Source: Xiphophorus maculatus
Lineage: Eukaryota > Chordata > Actinopteri > Cyprinodontiformes > Poeciliidae
Assembly (NCBI RefSeq): GCF_002775205.1
Contig: NC_036454.1
Location: 1,092,382 to 1,156,381, forward strand
DNA: 64,000 bases
Direction of reading: 5' to 3'
Below, one piece after another: positions 31,601 to 43,717 of this stretch. The position numbers were made by a program, and so were the translations under genes. Under the pieces are notes generated by a model. It worked only from the letters and a program-made list of their open reading frames with translations. It had not been told where the DNA came from and made no database searches. Positions within the stretch are counted from its first letter, which is position 1; each line of letters starts with the position of its first letter.

Positions 31601-34600
31601 CAGCCCGACAGGAAGTAAGCCTTTCAAAATAAAACTACATTTCACAATAAAAATGGCCTGAACAAATATCAATCTTCTTAACTAAATAAGATAAAATAAA
31701 AACCAACCCATCATAAAAATAACTAAAATATGTCCTATTTATGGCTCCAACAGAGGATAATGGCTGGATTCAGATTTAGCTCAACCTGCGACCTTCGAGT
31801 CGGCATGGCGTCCATGTTTCTCCTTATTTATCCCAACGCTCGCTGCCAAAGTTTCAGTAAACATAATGAATAACAATGAGAGAACAACCCTGATGGGTCC
31901 CACGTGATCAATTCAAAAAGGATGAGATAGTGAAATTAGCCTTTAGTTCCTTATACTCTATTTTAACCCATTTAGTAAAAAATGGTCCAAATCCAAAATT
32001 TGAGTGAGCTGAGAAGAGACTTTATCAAACGCTTAGGACAGGGGAGCCCAAAGTGGGCCCTGGAGGGCCGACGTCCTGCATGTTTTACTTCCCTCCCTGG
32101 TACCAACAACCTTTCAGCAGGTCAACGTTCTTCTTAGGCCTCTAACGAGCCACCGTTGGATCCAGGTGCGTTAAACCAGGGAGAGATTGAAAGATGCAGG
32201 ATCCCGGCCCTTGAGGACCCACTCTGGGGCCCCTGGCTTAGGAGATGGCAGACACTGGCTCCTCCTTTGACTGGAGGTGTCATTCACACCTGGTCACAGG
32301 TGGAACATTTTCTAATGCTCTCCGAGGAGGAGCGGTTTTCACAAAGCTTGTCTGATTCTGATGAATAACTCCAGGAAGGACTCACAGCCAGAACCTGGGT
32401 TCATATTTTACTGTCCATGTTTAATAAACTAATTGGCCTCTAATTTATCCCAATCTTTTTTTGGAATCAAGGATATTGGAGCTTCATTCAGCTGTCCTCT
32501 CGAAAATCTCTTGATCCACCTTTTGTAACACTGGAGCCAGAGTGACTGTGGGTTAGGGGCCCTAATCTTCTGTAATTGGTGTTTCCAACCCTCTACCTGC
32601 TCCTGAGAGCCTTGGCAGATTGAGTTTAGACAGAAAAACATCACAGTCTCCTTGGTTTGTCCCGTTAAAACACTGAGGATGTATATAATGTTTCATAATA
32701 GTGTTTATGTCATGAAGTGCGGATGTAAGGTGGTGAGGCAGACGCAGGTGGAACCAGGTAGATGAATGATGATGATTTAATGAACATAAAATCCAAAACA
32801 GTCCACAAACACCGGGCAGCACGGCCGAGCGGAAGCCAGGGCTCGACGCCGGTAGCAACCGGTTACACGAAGGGACTAGACGCCACAATGAGACGACAGC
32901 TAGACAGTATGACGCGAACAAACAACAAGGACCCGACAGAGACGCAGACACACAGGTGGCATTAAATACACGGGAGGGTAATCACAGAAACGAGACACAC
33001 CTGGGAACAATCAAGGGGAGGACAGGACAACGAAGAGACTCAAGGACACAGAAAACAATAAATAAATACACAGAAAAACACGGAACATGACAGTTTATGT
33101 CTTTAGCTGAGTTACTAGTTTCTCCTTGTTTAATGGCAGGGATGGTGTTAAAACCATCCTCTGTTTGGGCGTGTCGTGGTGGCGCAGGGGACAGCGCGAC
33201 CCACGCTTGGAGGCCGTGAGTCCTCGACACGGCCGGCGCGGGTTTGATTCCCGGACCCGGCGATATTTGCCGCATGTCTTCCCCTTCCTGTCAGCCTACG
33301 TTCATATAAGAGACACTAGAGCCACAAAAGACCCTGGAGGGGTAAAAAAAAATCCTCTTTTTTAACTTGACTTGCTAATAATTTGCTCGTTTTCTCTCCT
33401 CCCTCCTAGAATGAAGTTTTTATCCATGAAAAGGGAATATTCCACGTTTTTGTTATAAATTTAATTGAACTGAAACTTAAGCCCACAAATATCTCAATAA
33501 AGTAAATAATCATAACACCTGCCAAATTGTTTTCTTTAAGTTTCATTACCAATTGTCAAATTTGACATAAACTCTCTTTTTTCTTCCATGAAGCATATGC
33601 AGTAAGTTTACCCACAGGAACGCCTTAGACAAACCATTCTTCCCTCTGTGTCTTTAACTTGTTTTATCAGTGAAAACTGAATATTTCTCTTAATAAGAAT
33701 AATTACGTCATTGTGAACACTACAGCTGAAATGATTCCTCGATTATTAAAATTCCTCCAGGGAAATTTATCTGCCTCGAAGCTTCATTAAGTTATATTTT
33801 ATTATTCAATGCGCCGTGTTCCGGCCGGGTCGTTATTTGCGTTGCCCAGCGCTCTCACTCCCGCCTGAGTTGTTGATGAAAGCTAAGTGTTGGCAGCATA
33901 AGGTCCAGTTTTCAAGTTCGGCCTGGGAGGATTTTATTGATTCATGATAATGTCCGGGTTTGTGTCATTTTTGGGGGACCAATAAGCATCTTTAAAATGA
34001 CTGGCGCCATGCCTGGAGTACGGCAGCTTTTCTCCTCCCGGAGCTGCTGGTTCAGAGCGAACGGCGGGACCAACCTGCAGGTGTATTTATACAGGTGAGC
34101 GGATAGACTGAACACGGCGGGCGGCTGAGCAGGTGATGGTTACAGTGTAAGTGTAGCTTTACGGACGAACCGGAAAATGTATTTCATATCGTCCCGGTCG
34201 CCACTAACGGATGGCGAAGCTCATCGTGGCGTTACAGAAATGATGCGTTTCTGTGTGTGATGAACGAAGGAGTCAAATCCCGTCGCTAACATGAACATAC
34301 AGCTATAAATGTCTGGGCAAGGTCAGAGTTCAGGTATTAAACTCACTGAAGATGAATACAGAAACCAAAAGCTGGAGCATAGACATTTTTATAAGTGTAT
34401 TTGTGAGCCTGCCTCTTTATTATTAAATTAAATATAATTTCAGATTTCTGTATCACTTTTCTTCAGGTTAACTTGGAAAGTGAGCTGTTATTGTTCCAGG
34501 TTAGTTTTCTAAACAGCAGAAAAGTTTTTGTTAGAGAAGCTCAAATATGAAAAATTGGACTGATGTTGATATGTGATAGTAAAACTGCTGCTAGGTTAGA

Positions 34601-37600
34601 TTTACCAGTATTTTATTTAATCTGATTACTTGATTAATCTTAAGAATAATCGATAGATTACTCGATTACTAAAATATTTGTTTACAACAGACCTAGTGAA
34701 CACCTGAGTGAGAGATATGAAAAATATGTTCAAATATGTTCAATATGTTCTTTTTGGTCCCTCGCTCGGCTGCTTTCGATCAGTTTGTGCCTGTGACTGT
34801 CGCACTTTTAGAGGACGCGGTTGGCCATATTAAGCCATCAGGCTCCCCTCGTGATCCTGTCCCTCCACGATTTTTTAAAGATATCTTATCTAGCATAGGG
34901 CAGCCTGTTCTTGCAATTATAAATAGCAGTCTGTCATCAGGTGTGGTCCCTGCTAGTTTTAAACATGCAGTAGTGCAACCACTGCTTAAAAAACCTGGCC
35001 TTGATCAAACTGTTCTGGCTAATTATCGGCCTATTTCGAAGCTGCCTTTTCTTTCTAAGGTTTTAGAAAAACTTGTGTACTGTCAGCTGTAACAGTTTTT
35101 AGATTACAATGGCATTCTGGAGGTTTTCCAGTCAGGTTTTAAAACTCTTCATAGCACAGAATCTGCTTTAATAAGAGTTTTTAATGACATCCTTCTTTCA
35201 TGTGATTCTGGTAACCATGTTGTTCTGATTTTACTTGACCTAACTGCTGCCTTTGATACAGTAGACCACGACATTTTAATATCACGATTATACCACGTTG
35301 TAGGTATTGGTGGCACTGTTCTTAAATGGTTCAGGTCTTACCTGGAGGAGAGAACAATCTCGGTCAAGATTGGTGACTCTGAATCATCTACTGCTTCAAT
35401 GCCTTATGGCGTCCCACAGGGCTCCATTCTGGGCCCACTGCTTTTCTCTCTTTATTTACTGCCTCTGGGTTCTGTCCTCAGAAAACATGGGATTTCGTTT
35501 CATTGTTACGCTGATGATTGTCAGATTTATTTGCCCCTGAAGCAAAAGGATGTACATTCTATCAAACATCTCCTGGCATGTCTAGGTGATATTAAAGCTT
35601 GGTTGGCCTTGAACTTTTTAAATTTTAATGAAAACAAAACAGAGGTGATGGTGTTTGGACCCAGTGGCTCCTGTGAGTCCTCCTCTGTTGACCTGGGACC
35701 CTTGGAGGTTTATTTTAAACCTGTTATTACAGATCTTGGTTTTAAGGTGGACAGTGATTTTAAATTGGATAGCCAAATCAGAGCCGTGGTTAAGTCCAGC
35801 TTTTATCATTTAAGGCGATTGGCGTCAGTGAAATCTTTTCTTTCCAGGCAGCATTTTGAAACAGTGATCCATGCTTTTATTTCAACTCGATTGGATTACT
35901 GTAACGCACTTTATCTGGGAGTTAGTCAGTCGCTGCTCTCACGTCTGCAGCTAGTACAGAATGCTGCTGCACGACTGCTGACAGGAACTCGAAAGAGGGA
36001 ACACGTGACCCCTGTCCTGGCCTCACTTCACTGGCTGCCGGTATATTTTAGAATTCATTTTAAAATTCTTATGTTTGTTTTTAAATCACTACATAATCTT
36101 GCCCCGGCTTACCTCTCTGAGCTTCTTCACCCATACATACCTTATCGGTCTCTTAGGTCCGCAGATCAGCTGCTTTTGGAGGTACCGAGATCAAGAAGGA
36201 AGCTCAGAGGGGACAGGGCTTTCTCTGTCATGGGCCCCAAATTATGGAACAACTTGCCTTTGCAGGTCAGGGAGGCCCCTTCACTGTCCACTTTTAAAGC
36301 TCGTCTTAAAACCCATCTATTTTATTTGGCTTTTAACTCTAGCGGGATCTAGTTTTAAACTGTATGTTTTTTTTTTTTTTTTTTTTTTTTGTTTTTTTTG
36401 TTTTTTTTTGTTTTTGTTTTTAAACTGTAAGTTTTTATTTTATGTTTTTTTTATTGTTATGTTGTGTTTTGATGTACAGCACTTTGTATCAGCTGTGGTT
36501 GTTTTAAAGTGCTTTATAAATAAAGTTGGTATGGTATGGTATGGTAACCCAACCTGTTTTAAACTTGGACTGTTCCCCCTCATCTTGGAGAAATATTGTG
36601 TCTTTAAATAAGCCAATATTTTGTGCCTTTTGGCTGGATTTCCACATCCAAGATGAGAATTTTCTATATTTTCCAGTCATTATAGATTATAGATTGATGT
36701 ACGTTTTAAACCTGTAACGATATATCTCTGTCCCCTGATCCCCAACCTACTCTGAGTGCATCCATCCAAAAAGAAAACTATTTACATGAGCCATGAACGT
36801 TCCTGTCATGTAAATGAAAAAAAACTATATGAAAAATAAAAAACAACTTAGAACCTACTCTACTGCTGCTGTCTGCGGCAGCTGAAGAGAAAACAGGGAT
36901 AACTAAGAGAAAAACCCCTATGAGGTCGGTGGACTTTCGCTCTGAGAGTCACAGATCTAGAGTCACAGATCTAGAGTCACAGATCTAGAATCACAATGTT
37001 TATGATGACAGAGAGCTCCGCCTCCCGACCGTCGGACCCAGCGTCTCCTATGGGGCCCCTAGGAATGACATCAGTCGGTTGAATTTGGGGTGTCCTCCCC
37101 CTGTTCGTTCTCCAACAGGTGTTCTGTTTATCTGTGCTACCCGTAAATCCGTCCTACCTTGTGGTGATGCGCACATGGATGCTTCGTCACATAGGGTCAC
37201 CCTACCCTAACCCACTGTGGAACCTGTGGAGGTTTGGTTTCATGTGTTTTATTTCAGCGCAGATTACGGTAAGTTTTATTTCATTTATTTTATTCCTGGT
37301 TTTCATTAAGCTGCTGAATTACTTCATGGTTTTATTTTACATGACAGCAGCTTGTAAATATATTTAGAAATGGTTTTAGTTTGCTGTCTGCAAAGTCGTA
37401 AGAAAGTTATTGTTCATCAGGACAAAGTACGTTGTTTTTTGGGCTATTTTGTCCTTATGCTTTAAAATATTTTAGTTTAATTACACTCTTTTTTATGATT
37501 AAACTTTGCTAAACAGAAGTTAGCGATAATAAGTGGGACTGAAGCTGTAATAGCCGTGTAATATTAGTGTATATGAATCATATCCTATCATTTCAGTGAC

Positions 37601-40600
37601 ACATTGTGGCTGCATTTAATAAAGTCTGTCATACAGCAGATTAATGTGCATAAAAGAGTCACACTGATCTGTATTAGTCTTTCATTTAATTCCAATAAAA
37701 ACCTGTTTACGGTTTTATTCTTACTAACCTCTGTATTTAAAATATTTGAACAGGTAGGATATTCTAGTAAAGGATTAGTGCAAACATCTACAGCTTTTCA
37801 TTTTAAACAGGTAGATGTTCAGATGAAGGAAGTGATCTTCTTGTGGTTTCGTCATGGATAGAAATTGTTCCGATGCTAAGCTAACCATAACTGCTTTCTT
37901 CAGAAAAAGTTCACCAGCCTACACTGCTACCACACGTTCAGAGAACGATACCACATAAAAGCGCCTTACCACAGTACAGTCATCTGGTGACATGTTGGGA
38001 ACAGAGCGCCGTTAGCCAGCTGCCATCTTGTCACTTTGAATAAAACCTTCTCTTAAGAAATGGTGCAGGAGTTACATGGAGCTGGCTTCCTCTGACTCTA
38101 CTAATGTTCACGCCCCAGTCCCTCACCTGGTATATAACTGGAACCAGTGTGCGGTAGTGCTGGTGCTGGTCCTGGTTGAACTGGTTCAGACTGGTCACGT
38201 ACTCCTTCCTGGACTCCTCAGCAGCTTGTTGCTTCTGCTGAGCCGCTTGTCGAGCCTGAAGCCAGAAAACATCAACTTCAGCTTTTAACACATTCGTTTC
38301 ATTTCAGAAATCCGACTAATGTGGGTCAGAGAGGAAGACGGCTCTACCTTCAGAGAGCAGCGCTGAGGCAAAACACAGAGAGAGACATCAGGTCAGGAAA
38401 GGAGAAACTAAACTGCTGACTGCTCTGAACTGGAGCAGGTAAAGTGTGAGTAAAACCTTTTCTCCATCCGCCTTGTTGTCCAGCTCGATCCTGTCCGAGA
38501 CGTGCTGAGCGCGCTCCGCCTCCTTGCAGTCTCGCTCAAACCGACGCTTACTCTGAAAAACACCCAGAACGTGGAAACAGTCTCAACCTTTCAGATGTGG
38601 GAACCGTTTCCCTGATGTGCGGCTGTAACAAAAACACCCAGCAACATGGCCGCCATACAGCCGGCACGTTACTGTGGTTCTCCAATGGAGCCCAATCACA
38701 TGCTAACACTCTGCAGCACATGAGCCACTAGGGGGCGTGCTCTCCCCATGAGGAGCAAAGACCTCATGTGCAACTGATCCCTGGTGAGACATGAACCTGC
38801 AGCAGCTTTTCTGGGCCAGAGGCGCCGCTGACCATCAACAGGTAACGCTGTGACGCCTAACCCTACATTATGACGTCACCAGGAGACTCGGAACCATCCA
38901 ATCACTGAACAGATGCTTAGACCAATCAGTGTGCGGATGAGCCAAAACTTTCTTCAGTTGAACGGAAATAGCGCTGAAGTTTTAATCTTTGGACCTAAAG
39001 AGGAACAATCTAGAATTACAGATCTAGAGTCACAGATCTAGAGTCACAATGTTTATTCAACATTTCGTGCAAAGAATATAGAAATGACAAGAGGAGGAGT
39101 TGGAGCGAAATTGCTACTGCAGTTGATAAACCCGGTAACTTTTCAGCTGTTCTTCATTAACGTGACGTAAACAGGTTCTAATGATTTTCATTCAGTCAGG
39201 ACTTTACGCTGACACTAGCCACATGCATTGCAGGTAGATTGTAGTAAAGCATTGATTAATGCCTGGTTTTAAAATTAGTTCACTGAACTTGTAGCCATTA
39301 TTTTGTGCCCATTGTTGGACACCACACGGCAGGAACGAACCCGATCGAACCGTTATACCTAGGATTTCTGTCGGCTAATGTGTGATCTCTGTCAGGTTTT
39401 AAAAATGGACCGACAATCGGCTGACAGCTCTAAGATCTGTCTCTGCGCTGGGCTTTACACTGAGGAAATGAGGTCAGAGGTCAGTGGAGAGCATCGGAGT
39501 TGAGCCTTTTTTCATTCAGTGTCATCAACAGAAAGAGAAAAAGGTCAGAAGAGACGATAATGCCGATAATTAAAATGACGTCAATAGTTTTATCAAACGA
39601 TTAATTGATTTATCGTTTATCTCGACAGGCCTAGCATCAGCATTGTGGGAGGAGCTATATGAATGTGGGAGGAGCTACAGCGGGGTGGTGGGTTTTATTC
39701 TGTTTCACATCTGCAGCAGACACAGGCAGAGCTGCAGCTCATCCAGCACTACCTCTCTGTTGCTATGGTTATGCAAAATAAAAAAGACGTGAGTCAATCT
39801 AGGTTATATATCTATAAATATCAAAAAGCATGATGGAGTCAAACTGTGACAAAGTGAATGAACTGAGATTGCTCAGGAGGGAGGGGTCAAAGGTCACTTA
39901 CAGACTCCAGCTGCTTCCAGGAGCTTTCTATGTGCTGCTGAGCACGGCGGCCATCTTGGAAATGCTGAAATGAGAGAAATTTGTTGGAATGAGAAACGTC
40001 TGCAGGGTTCCTCTGACCCTGAATGGGCCCCTGCTCCATGATCAGAGAGCAGGGTCCAGCAGACACCATCCTGGTGTGGCCCCCGGAGCCCCAGCTCACC
40101 GTCTTCCTCTCGGCCTTCAGCTCCTGCGTGTAGCGCGTCAGGTCGCAGGCGATCTGCGTGTGCAGGCAGTCGGCCAGGTCTTCTCTCTGAGCCGCCATGT
40201 CGTTCAGCTGCTGCAGCGTCGCCGCAAACGCCACACACCAGGTGAACCTGAACGAGCCAATCAGAGCACAGAGCCCGCTTCTGAATGGCCTTTGACCTCC
40301 ACGGGCCAGCAGATTACCAATGTCTAACATGACGGCGCTGACATAAACATGAGAACATCATCCAATAACATCCATGTTTCTTTCAGGTGGAGCCACTGAC
40401 CTGCTGTCGTCTTCTCTGCTCCTCTTCAGGTGGAACTTCTTGGACAGGCTCCTGCAGATGGATGGGGTCAGGGTCAGGGTCAGGGTCAGCATTAGGGTCG
40501 GTGGAGACGCTCAGGGCCCGCTGGATGCGGAGTGCAGGTGAACCTACCTGATCTGCTTGGCGTAGCTCAGCTCGATGTCGGCCCGCTCCTTGACGAACTT

Positions 40601-41029
40601 GGTGTATCGCTCCAGGAAGTCGATCCCCCAGCTGGTGTGTTTCTCCAGGTTATCAAACTGGTCCTGGAACAGCAGAAGAAGAACCACGTTTACTGGTTCA
40701 CCTGCCATCTCACAGCTCAACGCCGCTGCAGTCACCTGACGCCATCCAGGTGAGCAGCCAGTCCTCCTTACCTGGAGCGCCTGCTGCCCCAATGGCCTGG
40801 ATGGATGGCTGTGTGTGGGGGCCCACCGGTCCTCATAGGGACCCACCGGTCCTCACGGGGACCCACCGGTCCTCATAGGGACCCACCGGTCCTCAGAGGG
40901 ACCGAAGGCTAGTCCCCACCAGGGGAAGGAGCGCCAATAGGAGGTCAGAGGTTAGGGTACGAATCCCCACAAAGATAGCCTGACAAACGTGTGTGTGGTT
41001 GTGTGCGTGTGTGTGTGTGTGTGTGTGGT

Positions 41030-41074
<45 letters not shown>

Positions 41075-42262
41075 CTGCTGGTGCAGCTATATAAATAATC
41101 TGCCTTCCTTCAGTCTCATGATGACCTTTAACCCCAACCCTTCAGCATCTAGCTGCATTCCTGGACGGTCTGTCTCCATGATCAGCGTCTAGGTGTCTCT
41201 CTGTTTCACCTGTAGATTCGCTATCAGCAGATCTACAGGTGTATAGATCTATAGACCTGTAGATCTGACTGCAGCTGCTTTTAATTCCAGTCTGCAGGAC
41301 CGGATCTATATGCTCTATTCTATGCTCTAGATACAAAAGACAAACAGGCTTGACGCTGAAGTGACTTTAAATTGTTTTGACAAAAAAACATTAAAATACA
41401 GGAAATTGATTGACATCCATCCTCTGATGTCATCAAAAGTCAGTCCAGAGTGCGGCCATTTTGTTTTAAAGGGAAGTAGATTTGACAATCATCCACATAT
41501 AAATGAAGCCCTGAGGCCAAGCTGCCCCCCCCCCCCCCCCCCCCCAGGCCCCATAATTATTATAGATGAGTTATTATAAAGGCTGTGAAGGAAGTTTTCT
41601 CAGCTCTGTGGTAGCGATGCTAAGGCTCTGTCAGTGAGTCGGAGGATTTCCTGAGTTTGTTCTCATTGGATGTGAATCTTTGAGGTCAGCAGAACCAGAA
41701 CCGCCGGTTCATTTAGGCAGCAGATCAACTTTGGATGTTTTAGTGTCAGGGAACTGCAGAAGCTTTGCTTGTTAACCTGGTTAGCCTGGTTAACCTGGTT
41801 AACCTGGTTAACCTGGCTGGCGCGTCAGATGGAGACATGAAGGTTTAAATCACGTTCCTCTGATTTGATCAACGACCTTAAAGCAGCAGCAGGGGAACAG
41901 CGCCTCCACCTGACGGGGAGGAGGAGCAACAGGACCAGGTGTGTTCGGCCTCTGACCCCAGAGAAGCAAACAGCCGCTGCTGCCCGGGGTTTTGTCTTGC
42001 AGGCTCCGTGCTGGCTTGGAAACCAGTTCGGGTTGAAACTGCAGTCAGGTGCAGGACAGAGCTTCCAGATTATTGATTATTGATCAGGAGATATTTCATC
42101 CCCTAAGCCCGCAGCGCCCCGCATCCTCCATGATGCTGCAGAGCCAGACGCTGTCGTCACCGCCGTGTTGCTATGGCAGACAGAGGCGCGAGGGCCGCTG
42201 CCACGCGCTCATGTGAGAACATGCACACCTACCCACAGCTCGGTGCCCCAGTTGCAGCTCAT
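25020..42262 (-). CDS. fnbp1: Formin-binding protein 1 (FBP17), F-BAR/HR1/SH3 protein
   Basis: Sixteen coding exons, listed 5' to 3' on the minus strand: 42262-42233, 40663-40548, 40451-40401, 40247-40100, 39964-39902, 38552-38457, 38362-38348 (15 bp), 38255-38127, 29423-29277, 29198-29022, 28860-28669, 27460-27351, 26631-26499, 26395-26250, 26170-26034 and 25189-25020. Phases join without a break into 619 codons; human FNBP1 has 617. Exons 1-9 form the F-BAR domain ([10 protein letters not shown], then [20 protein letters not shown] and [18 protein letters not shown]), which bends membranes. [10 protein letters not shown] and a proline/serine linker follow, then the HR1 domain ([23 protein letters not shown]), which binds Cdc42-type GTPases, then [21 protein letters not shown] and an SH3 domain ([24 protein letters not shown]) that recruits N-WASP and dynamin. 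It links endocytosis to actin. The ending KGTE is shorter than usual, and a GT at the last AAAG could allow another 3' exon. Fnbp1l and trip10 are paralogues, but the linker and the RESPDG region fit fnbp1 best. Confidence 0.95.
25440..25890 (-). repeat. L2/CR1-like LINE fragment, copy 1 (fnbp1 intron 15)
   Basis: The minus strand reads [19 protein letters not shown] and [11 protein letters not shown], resembling the C-terminal part of L2/CR1 reverse transcriptases. The same block occurs at 56330-57600, where it contains a huge 15-bp minisatellite; here only two or three units (gtagaactagatagt) are present. Confidence 0.7.
27661..28051. mobile_element. Tc1/mariner-type non-autonomous element (fnbp1 intron 11)
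   Basis: Inverted ends: agtacagaccaaaagtttgg at 27661 onward, and the reverse complement ending ttttggtctgtactgta at 28051. The arms match for about 30 bp (through acacacct). TA dinucleotides lie at both ends. The core of about 330 bp has no transposase frame. The terminus is typical of widespread teleost Tc1-like MITEs. Confidence 0.85.
28614..28666. repeat. (TG)n microsatellite next to an fnbp1 exon
   Basis: About 26 TG units end three bases before the exon 11 donor on the minus strand (28668), so the transcript carries a CA repeat directly after the splice donor. Confidence 0.95.
30187..30490. repeat. Hexamer-based minisatellite (gtccNN family)
   Basis: Units of the type gtccgagtcccg, gtccgtgtccca, gaccgagtccct and gtccgcgtcacag alternate in a higher-order period near 49-50 bp. 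Because units are multiples of 6 bases, several frames stay open on both strands. None is likely to be a gene. It lies in intron 8 of fnbp1. Confidence 0.85.
30563..30636. repeat. Two copies of a 36-bp tandem repeat
   Basis: The unit attctggtaggtataatatc followed by tatgtagtactttt occurs twice in a row in fnbp1 intron 8. Confidence 0.8.
30650..32650 (-). mobile_element. Degenerate L1-type LINE remnant (fnbp1 intron 8)
   Basis: On the minus strand, pieces in shifting frames match the L1 ORF2 order: [19 protein letters not shown] near 32470-32430, a [12 protein letters not shown] stretch near 31240, PLDILKL near 31160 and [15 protein letters not shown] near 31130-31090. Many stops and shifts show age. 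Limits are approximate. Confidence 0.6.
32708..33092. mobile_element. Small TIR element with GTTTA target duplication
   Basis: The 385-bp block starts TGTCATG and ends CATGACA and is flanked on both sides by GTTTA (32703-32707 and 33093-33097). The interior is GC-richer than its surroundings and has no transposase frame. It sits in or beside the L1 remnant. The family was not recognised. Confidence 0.65.
33166..33350 (+). mobile_element. tRNA-derived SINE (fnbp1 intron 8)
   Basis: It has a tRNA-like head with A-box-like gtggtggcgcaggggac and B-box-like gggtttgattcccgg (33240-33254). The body reads tttgccgcatgtcttcccc and ends actagagccacaaaagaccc with an A-rich tail. The same body is found in reverse at 58690-58850. 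Confidence 0.8.
33351..34729. other. fnbp1 intron 8, no recognised feature
   Basis: AT-rich in the main, with a more GC-rich part at 33980-34280. No gene or clear repeat was recognised. Acatttttataag and gattactcgatta words recur weakly. Confidence 0.3.
34730..36546 (+). mobile_element. L2/CR1-type LINE, nearly complete RT, antisense in fnbp1 intron 8
   Basis: One frame from 34736 to 36352 encodes the RT of an L2-like element, interrupted by a single TAA at 35090-35092. Motifs in order: [48 protein letters not shown], the catalytic CYADDCQIY (about 35508), [57 protein letters not shown] and [12 protein letters not shown]-rich tract follows, then the L2-style 3' end cactttgtatcagctgtggt and tataaataaagttggtatgg. 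The 5' endonuclease part is missing. Its reading is antisense to fnbp1 transcription. Confidence 0.9.
36547..38126. other. fnbp1 intron 8, 5' part
   Basis: No gene recognised. A short array of agtcacagatctag units (about 36947-36990) also occurs at 39010-39045 in another fnbp1 intron. Two overlapping gtgcacat words and an AT-rich stretch complete it. Confidence 0.4.
38553..39901. other. fnbp1 intron 5
   Basis: No gene recognised. It contains a second agtcacagatctag array (39010-39045) and a small duplicated gtgggaggagcta motif near 39645-39680. Confidence 0.4.
40664..42232. other. fnbp1 intron 1 with simple repeats
   Basis: It holds four copies of a ~24-bp unit around gacccaccggtcctcatagg (40820-40895), a (GT)n tract with gtggtt breaks (40988-41072), a C-run at 41524-41545 and a ctggttaac array (41777-41815). 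No gene is seen. Confidence 0.6.
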
Positions 42263-42470
42263 GGTTCCGATCTGCAGCGGCTCCGCCTCCCGGTACCGAA
42301 CCTCGTTCAGCGCGACCTGCTGCTGCTGCTGCTGCTGCTGGCTGCGGCGCGCATCCTCCGGACGGAGCGGACCGTCTCCCCGCGCGGCTGTCCGTGGACC
42401 CGTGTCGGTCTCGCGCCGCGCGTCCTCTCAGTGGACTCTGTCGTCACAGAGGGATGCTGAGGCTCGGTGT
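42263..42470 (-). promoter_or_regulatory. GC-rich 5' leader and promoter region of fnbp1
   Basis: Directly upstream of the fnbp1 start codon the sequence becomes CpG-rich (cgcgcggctgtcc, cgcgccgcgcgtcc) and holds a CTG tract of about seven units at 42319-42342 (CAG on the gene strand), likely within the 5' UTR. No TATA box is seen, as is usual for CpG-island promoters. The transcription start cannot be placed. Confidence 0.65.
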
Positions 42471-42779
42471 GGACAAATTCACTTGTTTCAGTGTGGCGCA
42501 TGCGCAGTGACGTCAGTGGTGGGGCGAACAACATGGGACTCCCATGCATATCTACTCTGCTGAGTTCTGTGCAGTTCATGTCAAAGGTCTCCAGGGGTCA
42601 GAGGTCAACACCAGTCATTCATTTTTTAATTTTTTTTATTAAACATTTTGAACAAGTGTACAATATCACGTGGCATTCACCTTGTACACCCACTGATTTC
42701 AGTACAACTCTGAGTCATGTCACCTACAGAAGTTTTCTGATGACTCAGCAGTTGTTGGGTGTATAGGGGATGGAGGGGA

Positions 42780-43717
42780 GGGGGAGTACAGGACACTGGT
42801 GGACGGCTTTGTGGAGTGGTCTGACCAGAATCACCTGAGGCTCAACATTAGTAAGACCAGAGAGATGGTGATTGACTTCAGAAGGAAGAAGATACCTTCA
42901 CGGCCACTAAAGGTCAAAGGGGAAGTGGAGGAGGAGGTGGAGGATTACAAATACCTGGGAGTTGTAATCGGCAACAGACTGGGCTGGGCATCTAACACTG
43001 ATGCTGTGTGCAGGAAGGGGATGAGCAGACTCTATTTTTTAAGGAAGCTGAGATCCTTCAATGTGTGCAGCAAGATGTTGGAGACCTTTTATCACAGTGT
43101 TGTTGCCGGCGCCATCTTCTTTGCTGCTGTGTGTTGGGGAAGCAGCATCAGAGCCAGCGACTCTAATAGACTGGAGAAAATCATCAGGAAAGCTGGCTCT
43201 GTACTGGGACTAAGGCTGGAGTCCCTGGAAACTGTGGTGGAGAGGAGGACACTGAAGAAGGTTCTGTCTATTATGGACAATAAACAGCAGCCTCTCCACC
43301 ACATAGTGGACAGACAGCGGAGCACCTTCTCACATAGGCTGCTCCAGCTCCGCTGTCGTAGGGACAGATACAGGAAATCCTTCCTGCCACAGGCCATCTC
43401 ACTGTACAATAAAAGCTAAATCATTGTTCTGCACTAATCAGTCCAATTTTGCACAACAGCACTGTGGCACACTGCTGTACATATATTTACATATACATAT
43501 CTGCATTTTGAATCTTTGCAAGGACTGCTCTAAGCTGCTTTTATATTGACAGCATTTCATATTTTATTCTTATTTTATTTTGTCTACAACTACTACTCAG
43601 TGGTAGTTGTTATTGTGTCTTGTCTCTATGCTGCTGTAACTGCGAAATAATTTCCCTGTTGGGATGAATAAAGTACTTCTATTCTATTCTATTCTATTCT
43701 ATTCTATTCTATTCTAT
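42780..43717 (+). mobile_element. Non-LTR retrotransposon 3' fragment with ATTCT tail
   Basis: The frame 42799-43419 reads WSDQNHLRLNISKTREMVID, VEDYKYLGVVIGNRLGW, RLYFLRKLRSFNVC and RKSFLPQAISLYN, the C-terminal region of a Rex1/CR1-like RT. The 3' end has tgggatgaataaagtacttc followed by an ATTCT microsatellite (43676-43717). The core RT is lost. Confidence 0.8.
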
